Below are positions 27,052-35,717 of a stretch of 64,000 nt of DNA, in pieces. Made by a program: the position numbers and the translations under genes. Numbering within the stretch: the first letter of the stretch is position 1; each line of letters opens with the position of its first letter. This DNA is from Roseovarius sp. MMSF_3281 (GTDB lineage: Bacteria > Pseudomonadota > Alphaproteobacteria > Rhodobacterales > Rhodobacteraceae), in the NCBI RefSeq assembly GCF_030733685.1, contig NZ_JASHIM010000014.1, forward strand, positions 45,590 to 109,589. Reading direction: 5' to 3'. A model generated the notes under the pieces. The model was given only the letters and a program-made list of their open reading frames with translations. It did not search any database and was not told the origin of the DNA.

Positions 27052-28785
27052 ATGCGCTTGAACACCACCGCCCTTGCCGCCTTTACCGCGCTCTGCGTGG
27101 CCATCGGCGTGTTCTGGCTCTCGCTCAGCTTCTTTGAATCCGAGGAAGAGGCCAAGGCCCGCGGCCGCCTGTCGCTTTACCACAGTACCGTACGCTCGGA
27201 ACTTGAACGGTTTTCGCATCTCACCTACGTGCTTGCCCGCGACACCCACGTGATCGACACCGCCAACGGCGGCCCGACCGGGCGGCTCGACCGCAGGCTG
27301 GCGGCCTTCGCGGCGCAATCGGGGCTTGATGCGATCTACCTGATGCGGCCCGACGGGACGACCATTGCAGCCTCGAACGCGGGGCGCCCCGGCACCTTCG
27401 TGGGACAGGATTACTCGTTTCGCCCTTACTTTCAGGCGGCGCGCGACGGCACGCAGGGGCGGTTCTACGGCATCGGGGCCACAACGGGCCTGCCCGGCTA
27501 TTTCATCGCCGACGCGGTTCAGGACGCCAAGGGCGCGCTGATCGGGGTGATCGCCATCAAGCTCGACCTGACCAATCTCGAAGAAACCTGGCGCGCGGCG
27601 GGGGAACAGGTGTTTCTGGCCAATCGCGACGGTATCGTCCTGCTGTCGTCGGACCCCGCCTGGCGCTACCGAAGCCTGCGCGACCTGACCGCGGACCAAC
27701 GCGCCCGAATTGCACAGAACCGGCAGTTTCCGGGGCAAGACCTCGCGCCTCTGGGCTGGCAACCACGGGGCGATGCGCGCGCCGTGATCGGCGGGGCCGA
27801 ACGTATCCACCTGTCGGCCTCGGTCGCCCCGCACGACTGGGTGCTGCACTACTTTGCCGATGACAACGCCGCCGTCACCCGCAGTTGGCTGCTCACAGGT
27901 CTGGTGATGCTCCTTGCGGGCGCGGGGTTCCTCGTGTCGCAGGTGCGCCGGACCAAGCGTATCGGCGCCGCCCTGCGCCGGTCCGAGGCCGAAGAGGCGC
28001 AACTGCGCGAGGCCAACGAAAGGCTCGCCGTGGAAATCGAAGAGCGCCGCACCGCCGAGCGCCGGTTGAAACGCACACAGGACGAACTGGAACGGGCAAG
28101 CCGGCTGGCCGCGCTGGGGCAACTGGCCGCCTCGGTCACCCATGAACTGGGGCAACCCATCGCGGCGATGCGCAACCACCTGACAGCAGCCGAGATCGGC
28201 GGCCAACCGGCGGCGCGGATCATCCCCCGGATCACCGGCATCGTCGACCGGATGGAAGGGATCACCCGGCAACTGAAATTCTTTGCCCGCAACGACCGCG
28301 AGGAATTCGGCCCGGTCGATCTGGGCGCCGTGGTGCAGGCCGCACTGGCCCTGGTCGAGCCGAATATCGCCAAGGTGGGGGCCACGACCTCGGTCGATGC
28401 GCCCGACCGCCCGGTTCTGGTGCGCGGCAACCAGTTGCGGCTGGAACAGGTGCTGACCAACGTGCTACGCAATGCCGTGGACGCGGTCGAGGATTGTGCC
28501 ACTCGGCGCATCGAGATCACGCTGGGGCAAGGCGACGGCACCGGCTGGGTCGAGGTACGCGACACCGGGCACGGCCTGGGACAGGCAAGCCTGGACAAGT
28601 TGCAGGAACCCTTCGTCACCACCCGCGAAAGCGGGCGCGGCATGGGGCTGGGCCTTGCGATCTCGGCGAATATCGTCAAGGCGCATCAGGGCCGGTTCAG
28701 CGCCGATAACCTCGCCCAGGGCGGCGCGATGTTCCGAATCGAGATCCCGCAACAGGGGATGGACAAGGATTTGAGCACGGCATGA
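27052..28785 (+). CDS. dctB: DctB-type sensor histidine kinase
   Basis: The 577-residue kinase has an N-terminal membrane span (residues ~7-26), a periplasmic double-Cache domain (about 30-275, with GQDYSFRPYFQAA and GLPGYFIADAV), a second span (about 282-300), a coiled coil, and a HisKA/HATPase part with His364 in SVTHELGQPIAAM. N box NVLRNAVDAV and G boxes DTGHGLGQ and GMGLGLAIS are present. DctB senses C4-dicarboxylates; here the ligand probably matches the TRAP transporter that follows. It overlaps dctD by 4 nt. Confidence 0.9.
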   Translation: MRLNTTALAAFTALCVAIGVFWLSLSFFESEEEAKARGRLSLYHSTVRSELERFSHLTYVLARDTHVIDTANGGPTGRLDRRLAAFAAQSGLDAIYLMRPDGTTIAASNAGRPGTFVGQDYSFRPYFQAARDGTQGRFYGIGATTGLPGYFIADAVQDAKGALIGVIAIKLDLTNLEETWRAAGEQVFLANRDGIVLLSSDPAWRYRSLRDLTADQRARIAQNRQFPGQDLAPLGWQPRGDARAVIGGAERIHLSASVAPHDWVLHYFADDNAAVTRSWLLTGLVMLLAGAGFLVSQVRRTKRIGAALRRSEAEEAQLREANERLAVEIEERRTAERRLKRTQDELERASRLAALGQLAASVTHELGQPIAAMRNHLTAAEIGGQPAARIIPRITGIVDRMEGITRQLKFFARNDREEFGPVDLGAVVQAALALVEPNIAKVGATTSVDAPDRPVLVRGNQLRLEQVLTNVLRNAVDAVEDCATRRIEITLGQGDGTGWVEVRDTGHGLGQASLDKLQEPFVTTRESGRGMGLGLAISANIVKAHQGRFSADNLAQGGAMFRIEIPQQGMDKDLSTA

Positions 28786-30122
28786 GCACCCCCAAGACCC
28801 ACCGTATCCTGATCGTCGAGGATGACCGCGCGATGCGCCTGTCGCTGATCGACCTGCTTGAGGCCTCGGGCTGGTGTGTCGAGGCACTGCCGCGTGCCGA
28901 CAGGCTGTCCGAGCGGCTTGAGGCCTTTCAGCCCGACGTGATCCTCTCGGACGTGCGGATGCCGGGCATGTCGGGGCTGGACCTTCTGGACAGCCTCGAC
29001 CTCGACCTGTCGCCGCCGCTGGTGCTGATCTCGGCGCATGGCGATATTGCCATGGCGGTGGATGCGATGCAGCGCGGGGCCTACAGCTTTGTCGAGAAAC
29101 CGCACGAACCGCGCCGCCTGCTGAACATCCTGCGCCATGCCGCCGAACAACACGCGATGCGGCGCACGACCGAGCGGCTGAAATCGCGGTTGATGCAACT
29201 CTCCGGGCTGGACCGGGTGCTCTTGGGGCAAACCCCCGAAACCGCCGCCCTGCGCGAAGAGGTGCTGGACCTGTCGCAAAGCGGCGCCGCCGTGATGGTG
29301 CAGGGCGAAACCGGCACCGGCAAGGAACTGGTGGCGCGCGCCCTGCATGACCTCGGCGGCGATGCCGCCGGGCCCTTCATGGCGCTCAATTGCGCGGCGC
29401 TGTCGGTCGAAGGGTTCGAGGCCGAGATGTTCGGCGCCGAGGGCGGCACCAAGGGGCGCTTGCAGGGGGCCGATGGCGGCACGCTGTTCCTCGATGAAAT
29501 CTGTTCCTGCCCGATGCCCGTACAGGCCAAGCTGTTGCGGGTGATCGAGGACAAGCAGGTCTTGCCGCTCGGGGCCGAGGCCCCGGTGCCGCTGGCGTTC
29601 CGGGTAATCTCGGCCACCAACGAAGATCCCGACCAGGCGGTAAGCGAAGGGCGGCTGCGGGCCGATCTGCTCTACCGGCTGAATACCACGGTGATCGCCC
29701 TGCCGACGCTCCGGCAACGGCGCGACGACGTGATGCTTCTTGCGGCGCGGTTCTTGGACGAATTCGCCCGCGTCTACGAAACCCGCGCCCCCGACCTCAC
29801 CCCCGAGGACAGCGCGGCCCTGTTGGCGCATGACTGGCCGGGCAACGTGCGCGAATTGCGCAGCGTCTGCGAACGCCGGGTGCTCAGCGCGCGGCGCGGC
29901 GCCGGGTCGATGACGCAGGCACTGCACCGCGACGCGCTGGCCGATGACGTGCCCGACACGCTGCGCGCCGCCGTGGCCGCCTTCGAACGCGAACTGATCG
30001 CCAAGGCGATCACCGCGCACGAGGGAAAGATGGAAGCGGTGGCCGAGGCACTGGGCATCGGGCGGCGCACCCTGAACGAGAAGATCGTCAAGCTGGGGCT
30101 GGACAAGGAGGCGCTGCTTTAG
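28782..30122 (+). CDS. dctD: DctD-type response regulator lacking the GAFTGA loop
   Basis: Domain order is receiver (phospho-Asp57 in ILSDVRMPGMSG), AAA+ ATPase (Walker A GETGTGKE, Walker B GGTLFLDEI, LYRLN, WPGNVRELR) and a Fis-type helix-turn-helix (EAVAEALGIGRRTLNEKI). The stretch between FNMFG-type helix and Walker B reads AEMFGAEGGTKGRLQGADGG: the GAFTGA loop that contacts sigma-54 is gone, with about 12 residues missing. Rhodobacter capsulatus NtrC also lacks it and works with sigma-70. 446 residues in all. Confidence 0.88.
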   Translation: MSTPKTHRILIVEDDRAMRLSLIDLLEASGWCVEALPRADRLSERLEAFQPDVILSDVRMPGMSGLDLLDSLDLDLSPPLVLISAHGDIAMAVDAMQRGAYSFVEKPHEPRRLLNILRHAAEQHAMRRTTERLKSRLMQLSGLDRVLLGQTPETAALREEVLDLSQSGAAVMVQGETGTGKELVARALHDLGGDAAGPFMALNCAALSVEGFEAEMFGAEGGTKGRLQGADGGTLFLDEICSCPMPVQAKLLRVIEDKQVLPLGAEAPVPLAFRVISATNEDPDQAVSEGRLRADLLYRLNTTVIALPTLRQRRDDVMLLAARFLDEFARVYETRAPDLTPEDSAALLAHDWPGNVRELRSVCERRVLSARRGAGSMTQALHRDALADDVPDTLRAAVAAFERELIAKAITAHEGKMEAVAEALGIGRRTLNEKIVKLGLDKEALL

Positions 30123-30148
30123 GCTCCACGCATCCCAGCCCCCCCCCT

Positions 30149-30162
30149 TGCGGATATCCGCA
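30149..30162. promoter_or_regulatory. palindrome upstream of dctP
   Basis: TGCGGATATCCGCA is a perfect 14-bp dyad 106 bp before dctP and 27 bp after the dctD stop. It is a candidate DctD site. No -24/-12 sigma-54 promoter (GG-N10-GC) was found between it and dctP. A terminator role is possible but no T-tract follows. Confidence 0.35.
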
Positions 30163-30267
30163 GGGCGGCCTCCGGAGCATGCGCGATTTTCTTCATAGCC
30201 TTCGTGCCGGGGATGACCCAAAGTAGCCCCCATCACGTATGACGCATGACATCTGGGAGGAGAAACC

Positions 30268-31287
30268 ATGCAGAAATTCCTGAGTTATTCCGCCGTGGCC
30301 GCAATCAGCCTTGCCTTCGCCGGCGAAGCGATGGCCACCGAATGGAACGTCTCGCTCTGGGGCAAGCGCCGGGCCTTTACCGAACATGTCGAGAAACTGG
30401 CCGAACTGGTCAGCGACAAGACGGGCGGCGAATTCACCCTGAACATCAGCTACGGCGGCCTGTCCAACAACCGCGAAAACCTCGACGGGATTTCCATCGG
30501 GGCCTTCGAGATGGCACAGTTCTGCGCCGGCTATCACCGCGACAAGAACCCGACGATCACGGTTCTGGAACTGCCCTTCCTCGGCGTCGAAACGCTCGAA
30601 CAAGAGCGCGCCCTGTCCATGGCGCTTTATGACCAACCGGCGGTCAAAGCCGATCTGGCGCGCTGGAACGCGACGCTGCTCATGCCCTCGCCCATGCCGC
30701 AATACAACCTCGTGGGCCTTGGCGACGCCCCGCGCAGCCTTGACGATTTCGCAGGGCTCAGCGTACGCGCCACCGGCGGCATCGGCGACGCGATGGAAGC
30801 CGTGGACGCGGTGCCCACCTCGATGTCGGCAACCGAAGTCCGGCAGGCGATGGATAGCGGCGTGGTCAAGGCCGTGGCCTTTGCCCCGCATGCGCACATG
30901 GCCTTCGGCACCATCGAGAACGGCAAATGGTGGACCTCGAACCTCAACCCCGGCACGGTGAACTGCCCGGTGGTGGCCAATACCGACGCCCTCGACACCC
31001 TGTCGGATGAGCACCGCGAGGCGCTTTTGGGCTCGATCGACGAGGCCCTCGACCACTACGTCGACAATTACCAGAACAACACGCTGGAAGCCTGGGGTCC
31101 CGCCCTCGAAGAGCGCGGCATCGAGGTCATCAGCTTCGACGCCGACTCGCTCGCCAAGTTCGAAGAGGCAGTCGCCGGTCCGGCCGCCGAAGCCTGGATC
31201 GAGGACATGGGCAATCGCGGCATCCCCGCGCAAGAGCTTTATGACTTCGCCACCGGCAAGCTGAGCGAACTCAAGGAAGGCTCGTAA
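30268..31287 (+). CDS. dctP: TRAP transporter substrate-binding protein DctP
   Basis: The 339-residue protein has a signal peptide (cleavage after AGEAMA) and the DctP fold: WGKRRAFTEHVEKLAELV near the start and LSVRATGGIGDAMEAVDAVP with the conserved Arg that binds the substrate carboxylate near residue 168. GGAGGAG precedes the ATG. It is followed by dctQ and dctM and preceded by dctBD; the substrate is probably an organic acid. Confidence 0.92.
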   Translation: MQKFLSYSAVAAISLAFAGEAMATEWNVSLWGKRRAFTEHVEKLAELVSDKTGGEFTLNISYGGLSNNRENLDGISIGAFEMAQFCAGYHRDKNPTITVLELPFLGVETLEQERALSMALYDQPAVKADLARWNATLLMPSPMPQYNLVGLGDAPRSLDDFAGLSVRATGGIGDAMEAVDAVPTSMSATEVRQAMDSGVVKAVAFAPHAHMAFGTIENGKWWTSNLNPGTVNCPVVANTDALDTLSDEHREALLGSIDEALDHYVDNYQNNTLEAWGPALEERGIEVISFDADSLAKFEEAVAGPAAEAWIEDMGNRGIPAQELYDFATGKLSELKEGS

Positions 31288-31359
31288 CCCCAACGGCCCG
31301 ACAGCCCGCGGCGGATACGCCGCGGGCCCTGTTCTTGCGACCCAAACCGGAGATGACCC

Positions 31360-31992
31360 ATGGCGGGAACGGCCTCTGTTCTGTCCGACAACAGCAGCCT
31401 GAGCAGGCTTGATCGCGGCCTTTACCGGATCGAGCGGCAGCTTGCCCTCCTAAGCGGGCTGGCGGTGTTTTCGCTGATGGTGCTGGCGGTGTTTTCCGTG
31501 GGCGGGCGCAATTTCTTCAATCAACCGCTGCCCGGCTATGTCGACTGGATCGAACAGATCATGCCGCTTATCGCCTTCATGGGCGTGGCCTATACACAAC
31601 GCGACGGCGGGCATATCCGCATGGATATCTTCGTCGGAATGTTCAGTGGCCGCGCGCTGTGGCTGATCGAATTGATCACGACGCTGGCGATACTGGCGCT
31701 GATGCTGCTGCTGGTCTGGGGAAGCTGGGCGCATTTCGAACGCAGTTTCGACTGGAACGCCCCGATGTGGAGCCGCGACAGCACCATCGACATCGCGCTG
31801 CCGATCTGGCCCGCGAAGATCCTTGCGCCGATCGCCTTCAGCGTGCTGTCGCTGCGGCTGCTGTTGCAGGTCTGGGGCTTCGGGCGGGCGCTGATCACCG
31901 GGGCGGAGCGGCCTGTCGCCGTACCGCTGATCGAGGATGCGGCGGCACAGGCCGCCCGCGAGGCCGCACAGCTGCGCGGCCACGATGAATAA
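31360..31992 (+). CDS. dctQ: TRAP transporter small permease DctQ
   Basis: The 210-residue protein has four membrane spans starting with LALLSGLAVFSLMVLAVF and the family segment NFFNQPLPGYVDWIEQIMPL. A 20-residue soluble N-terminus and an Ala-rich tail flank it. It pairs with DctM in the inner membrane. Confidence 0.92.
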   Translation: MAGTASVLSDNSSLSRLDRGLYRIERQLALLSGLAVFSLMVLAVFSVGGRNFFNQPLPGYVDWIEQIMPLIAFMGVAYTQRDGGHIRMDIFVGMFSGRALWLIELITTLAILALMLLLVWGSWAHFERSFDWNAPMWSRDSTIDIALPIWPAKILAPIAFSVLSLRLLLQVWGFGRALITGAERPVAVPLIEDAAAQAAREAAQLRGHDE

Positions 31993-32004
31993 GGAATTGA
32001 CCTG

Positions 32005-33405
32005 ATGGAGCCGATAGAGATCGGGCTTGTCGTGACCGGCATGATGCTGGTCGTCGTCATACTGGGTATGCGCGTGGCCTTTGCCGCCGCACTTGCGGGC
32101 ATGGTCGGGCTGATCTGGATCTTCTGGTCCAAGAAAGGCTACGCCGGGGATGAATTTTTCTGGGCGCTGACCGTCGCGGCCAAGACCGCCGGGCAGGTCC
32201 CCCATTCCAAGGTCAGTTCGCAGGCACTCAGCCTCATTCCCACCTTCATCATGATCGGCTACCTCGCCTATTACGCGGGGCTGACCAAGGCCCTTTTCGA
32301 GGCCGCGAAACGCTGGATCGCATGGGTGCCGGGGGGGCTTGCGGTCTCGACGGTCTTTGCCACGGCGGGGTTCGCCGCCGTGTCGGGGGCGAGCGTGGCA
32401 ACGGCGGCTGTCTTTGCCCGCATCGCCATCCCCGAGATGCTCAAGATCGGCTATGACAAGCGGTTCGCGGCGGGCGTGGTGGCCGCCGGCGGCACGCTGG
32501 CCTCGCTCATTCCGCCCTCGGCGCTGCTGGTGATCTACGCCATCATCGTCGAACAGGACGTAGGCAAGCTGCTTTTGGCCGGGTTCATTCCCGGCGTGTT
32601 CTCCGCCTTTGTCTACGGCGCGCTCATCATCGGGCTGGCGCTGACCATCAAGGGGTTCGGCCCGCCGGTAAGCGGCTTTACGTGGCGCGAAAGGTTCGTG
32701 TCGCTGCCCCCTGCCCTGCCCATCGTCTTTGTCGTCGTGACGATCATCTTTTTCGTCTACAACCCCTTCGGCGGCGACGCATGGGGCACACCCACCGAGG
32801 GCGGCGCAATCGGGGCCTTCGTGGTGTTCCTCATGGCGCTCTATCGCGGCATGCGCTGGCCCGAACTGAAGGACGCATTGCTTGAAACGGCGAAACTCTC
32901 GGTGATGATCTTTACCATCATCTGGGGCGTTCTGATCTACGTGCGGTTCCTCGGCTTTGCCGACCTGCCCTCGGCCTTCGCCGACTGGATCACCTCGCTG
33001 ACGCTGTCGCCGATGCTGATCCTGATCTGCATCCTGCTGGCCTATGCCGTGCTGGGCATGTTCATGGATGCCATCGGCATGCTGCTTTTGACGCTACCGG
33101 TGGTCTACCCGGCGGTAATGGCGCTCAACGGGGGGGTAAACGTGGGTGCCGAGGAGGCGACCTTCGGAATGTCGGGGCCGATGTGCGCGGTCTGGTTCGG
33201 CATCCTCGTGGTCAAGATGGCCGAATTCTGTCTCATCACGCCGCCCATCGGCCTCAACTGTTTCGTGGTGGCCGGCGTGCGCGACGATCTCAGCGTGCAG
33301 GACGTCTTCCGCGGCGTGATGCCCTTCTTCATCGCCGACGCGGTGACGATCGGCTTGCTTGTGGCCTTTCCCGCGATCGTCCTGTGGCTTCCCGGCCTCG
33401 CTTAA
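32005..33405 (+). CDS. dctM: TRAP transporter large permease DctM
   Basis: The 466-residue protein has about 12 hydrophobic segments, including the family motif GVVAAGGTLASLIPPSALLV near residue 155 and MDAIGMLLLTLPVVYP near 355. It is 12 bp after dctQ. Its last 79 bases plus 34 bases beyond the stop are repeated at 51455-51567, where the rest of the gene is absent. Confidence 0.93.
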   Translation: MEPIEIGLVVTGMMLVVVILGMRVAFAAALAGMVGLIWIFWSKKGYAGDEFFWALTVAAKTAGQVPHSKVSSQALSLIPTFIMIGYLAYYAGLTKALFEAAKRWIAWVPGGLAVSTVFATAGFAAVSGASVATAAVFARIAIPEMLKIGYDKRFAAGVVAAGGTLASLIPPSALLVIYAIIVEQDVGKLLLAGFIPGVFSAFVYGALIIGLALTIKGFGPPVSGFTWRERFVSLPPALPIVFVVVTIIFFVYNPFGGDAWGTPTEGGAIGAFVVFLMALYRGMRWPELKDALLETAKLSVMIFTIIWGVLIYVRFLGFADLPSAFADWITSLTLSPMLILICILLAYAVLGMFMDAIGMLLLTLPVVYPAVMALNGGVNVGAEEATFGMSGPMCAVWFGILVVKMAEFCLITPPIGLNCFVVAGVRDDLSVQDVFRGVMPFFIADAVTIGLLVAFPAIVLWLPGLA

Positions 33406-33439
33406 ACAGGGGCGCCTCCTGCCGATGGTGTCGGGATGG
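33327..33439 (+). repeat. 113-bp direct repeat, left copy (dctM 3' end)
   Basis: Matches 51455-51567 in the same orientation at 109 of 113 positions, with no gaps. It covers the last codons of dctM, its stop and 34 bp downstream. The two copies bound 18.0 kb that holds the formate dehydrogenase and molybdenum genes, so this is a candidate island junction. No integrase is linked. Confidence 0.9.
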
Positions 33440-33520
33440 TGACCTCCGCGCGTCGCGGCGGCACTTCACATTCCGACTGATCTACGAAAGGCAAGGTGGG
33501 CACGCGTTGTCACGGTGATC

Positions 33521-34654
33521 CTATTCCCGCCGGATCTTGCGCTTGGATACGATGATTTTCCGGACGATCTCGGCGCAGGTGCCCGCAACCAGCCCCAGCA
33601 ATGGGTTCGCCAGCACCGTGGCCAGCGCGGTCACCGCGATAACCGGGCGGCAGGACGGTCGGGCGTCGATCAGGCGGCGGCTGATGGCAAGCTCCCACGC
33701 CGCGATCAGAAGCAGCGCGCCCAGGGTCGCGGTGGGAATTGCCGACAGGATCGCGCCTTGCACAGGCGGCGGCAGGATCGCGATAAGCAACAAAAGGCCG
33801 CCGATCATGCAGGGGGCAGCACCCGTGCGGGCACCGAACCTGCGATGCGCCGCGACGCCGCCCGCACCGTGGCACATCGGCAAGGCCCCCATCGGTGCCA
33901 GCAACAGGTTAGCCAGCCCCGAGGTCAGGCACAGATTGCGTGCGCTGACATGCACCGCGCGGGCACCGAACAAGTCCCCCGCGACGAGCGTTGTCAGAAA
34001 GACTGCATTGGTCAGGGTCAAGGCCAACTGCGGCAGGGCCAGGTCGGTTATGGCGAGGGGCAGGTCAGCGAAATCGAAATGCGGCATGCCCCAAGGCGCG
34101 GCGCGTGGTGGGGGCCCCTCGGGAAGGCCTGCGATCAGCCCGAAGGCGACCCCGGCAATGATCGTCAGCAAGGCCGCATGCGTGCCGGCCCGAAGGGCGG
34201 TAATCGCCACCCCGAATGACAGCACGCCGATCAGCCATTGATCCTGAACCAGCCCGACCGCAACCCAGCCAAGGGACAGGCCCAGCCCCAATTGCAGCCC
34301 CGACAGAACCGATTGCGGCACAAGTCGCGCAATTTGGTCAATCAGACCGCTACCACCCAGCATCAGCAGCACCAAACCGATCAAAACGCCGCTCAGTGCG
34401 ATCTCGGCGGGGGATACCACGCCCAGCATGGCCACGGCGGCGATCGCCTTCATCGGTTGCACCGGAACCGGCAGGCGATAGACAAGGCCCGTGATGATAT
34501 AAAACAGGCCAAAGCCCATCAGCACCATAGGCGCGGAAAGGCCCGCCAGTGCGATGGTACCAAGGCTCAGAGGCAGCAGCGTGCCGATATCGCCAAGGGC
34601 GCCATTCGCCTCGCGCAGGTCAAAGCGAAACGCATTGCCGCGTGGATCACTCAT
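33521..34654 (-). CDS. MOT1-type molybdate/sulfate transporter
   Basis: The 377-residue membrane protein has the MOT1 signatures ANGALGDIGTLLPLSLG near residue 15, RLPVPVQPMKAIAAVAM near 60 and MCHGAGGVAAHRRFGARTG near 258, with about ten hydrophobic spans. MOT1 proteins take up molybdate with high affinity in plants and algae; bacterial members sit with molybdoenzyme genes, as here. It converges on dctM and is divergent from the Mop gene. Confidence 0.88.
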   Translation of the reverse strand: MSDPRGNAFRFDLREANGALGDIGTLLPLSLGTIALAGLSAPMVLMGFGLFYIITGLVYRLPVPVQPMKAIAAVAMLGVVSPAEIALSGVLIGLVLLMLGGSGLIDQIARLVPQSVLSGLQLGLGLSLGWVAVGLVQDQWLIGVLSFGVAITALRAGTHAALLTIIAGVAFGLIAGLPEGPPPRAAPWGMPHFDFADLPLAITDLALPQLALTLTNAVFLTTLVAGDLFGARAVHVSARNLCLTSGLANLLLAPMGALPMCHGAGGVAAHRRFGARTGAAPCMIGGLLLLIAILPPPVQGAILSAIPTATLGALLLIAAWELAISRRLIDARPSCRPVIAVTALATVLANPLLGLVAGTCAEIVRKIIVSKRKIRRE

Positions 34655-34731
34655 GCTGTCCTGCCCCGTTGAAATCGCCTTGCGGTATCATACCCTTTAA
34701 GAAAGCGAAAATCAGCAAGCGAGGAAAGCCC

Positions 34732-34941
34732 ATGAAAATCAGCGCACGCAACAAATTGGCCGGAACGGTGGTCGGTATCGAAAAAGGGGCTGTAAACGCC
34801 ACGGTGCAGATCGACCTTGGCGGCGGAAGCATCGTGTCCGCGATGATCACCAATGCCTCGGTCGAGGAGTTGGAACTGGAGGTTGGCAAAACCGCCTATG
34901 CCATCGTCAAGGCATCCGATGTCATGGTCGGTGCGGACTGA
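34732..34941 (+). CDS. mop: Mop-type molybdate-binding protein (single TOBE domain)
   Basis: The 69-residue protein starts MKISARNKLAGTVVGIEKGA and ends AIVKASDVMVG, the classic molbindin/Mop pattern. Such proteins form hexamers that store molybdate or tungstate in the cytoplasm. GAGGAAAG precedes the ATG. Its last 46 bases overlap the 3' end of the convergent ABC ATPase gene, so both transcripts are complementary there. Confidence 0.93.
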   Translation: MKISARNKLAGTVVGIEKGAVNATVQIDLGGGSIVSAMITNASVEELELEVGKTAYAIVKASDVMVGAD

Positions 34942-35717
34942 CGCAAGGACGGCAGACAAACCCTGCGACCAGAGGCCGTGGTTTCGACCGTGACAGGCAG
35001 GCCGTAGACGGTGCTTAGGTTGGCATCGGTCAAGACATCCTGTGCCGGACCATCGGCCAGCACGCCGCCACCGCTCATCAACATGACCCTCGCATTCAGG
35101 GCAAAGGCCTGATCGGGGTCATGCGTCGACAGGATCACGCCGTGTCCATTCTTGCCCGCCGCATGTGCCAACCCTGAAATCTGTGCCATCACCTGCGCCT
35201 GATTGCCGAAATCGAGACTGGCGGTGGGTTCGTCCATGACAATGAGCGGCGTATCCTGCGCCAAGGCGCGGGCGATCAGAACAAGCTGTCGCTGGCCGCC
35301 GGACAAGCGTGAATAATCCCTGTGCGCAAGGTCGGCGATGCCCAACCTCTCCATTGCGCGGCGGGCTGCCATGCGATCCGCTTTTCCCGGCTGCGAAAAC
35401 GCGCCAAGCCGCGCCGTGCGCCCCATCAGCACAACTTCAATTGCCTCGAAGGGGAACGGCGGCGCGTGGGCCTGCGGAACATAGGCGATGGCCTGCGCGA
35501 TCCTGGCCCGGCTCTGCGCGTTGATCGGGTGGCCTTGCAACAGAACCTCGCCTGCCAAGGCCGGTAACAGCCCCATCAGCGTGCGGAAAAGCGTGGTCTT
35601 GCCGCAGCCATTGGGGCCGAGCAGGCAAAGGATTTCGCCGCGTCTGACCGACAGGGTAAGGCCGCTGCCGATCTCGGTTCGTCCGTGGCCGATGGACAGG
35701 TCCTGCGCCTCCAACAT
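34896..35717 (-). CDS. FecE/MolC-type ABC transporter ATPase
   Basis: The 273-residue ATPase has Walker A LLGPNGCGKTTLF, Q-loop AYVPQAH, signature RLSGGQRQLVLIARAL, Walker B PLIVMDEPTASLD and the switch His in STHDPD. This is the iron-siderophore/cobalamin/molybdate subclass. The ATG at 35715-35717 overlaps the permease stop (ATGA); a GTG 9 bp upstream is less likely. With neighbours it forms a complete type II importer, likely for molybdate or tungstate given the context. Confidence 0.9.
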   Translation of the reverse strand: MLEAQDLSIGHGRTEIGSGLTLSVRRGEILCLLGPNGCGKTTLFRTLMGLLPALAGEVLLQGHPINAQSRARIAQAIAYVPQAHAPPFPFEAIEVVLMGRTARLGAFSQPGKADRMAARRAMERLGIADLAHRDYSRLSGGQRQLVLIARALAQDTPLIVMDEPTASLDFGNQAQVMAQISGLAHAAGKNGHGVILSTHDPDQAFALNARVMLMSGGGVLADGPAQDVLTDANLSTVYGLPVTVETTASGRRVCLPSLRQSAPTMTSDALTMA

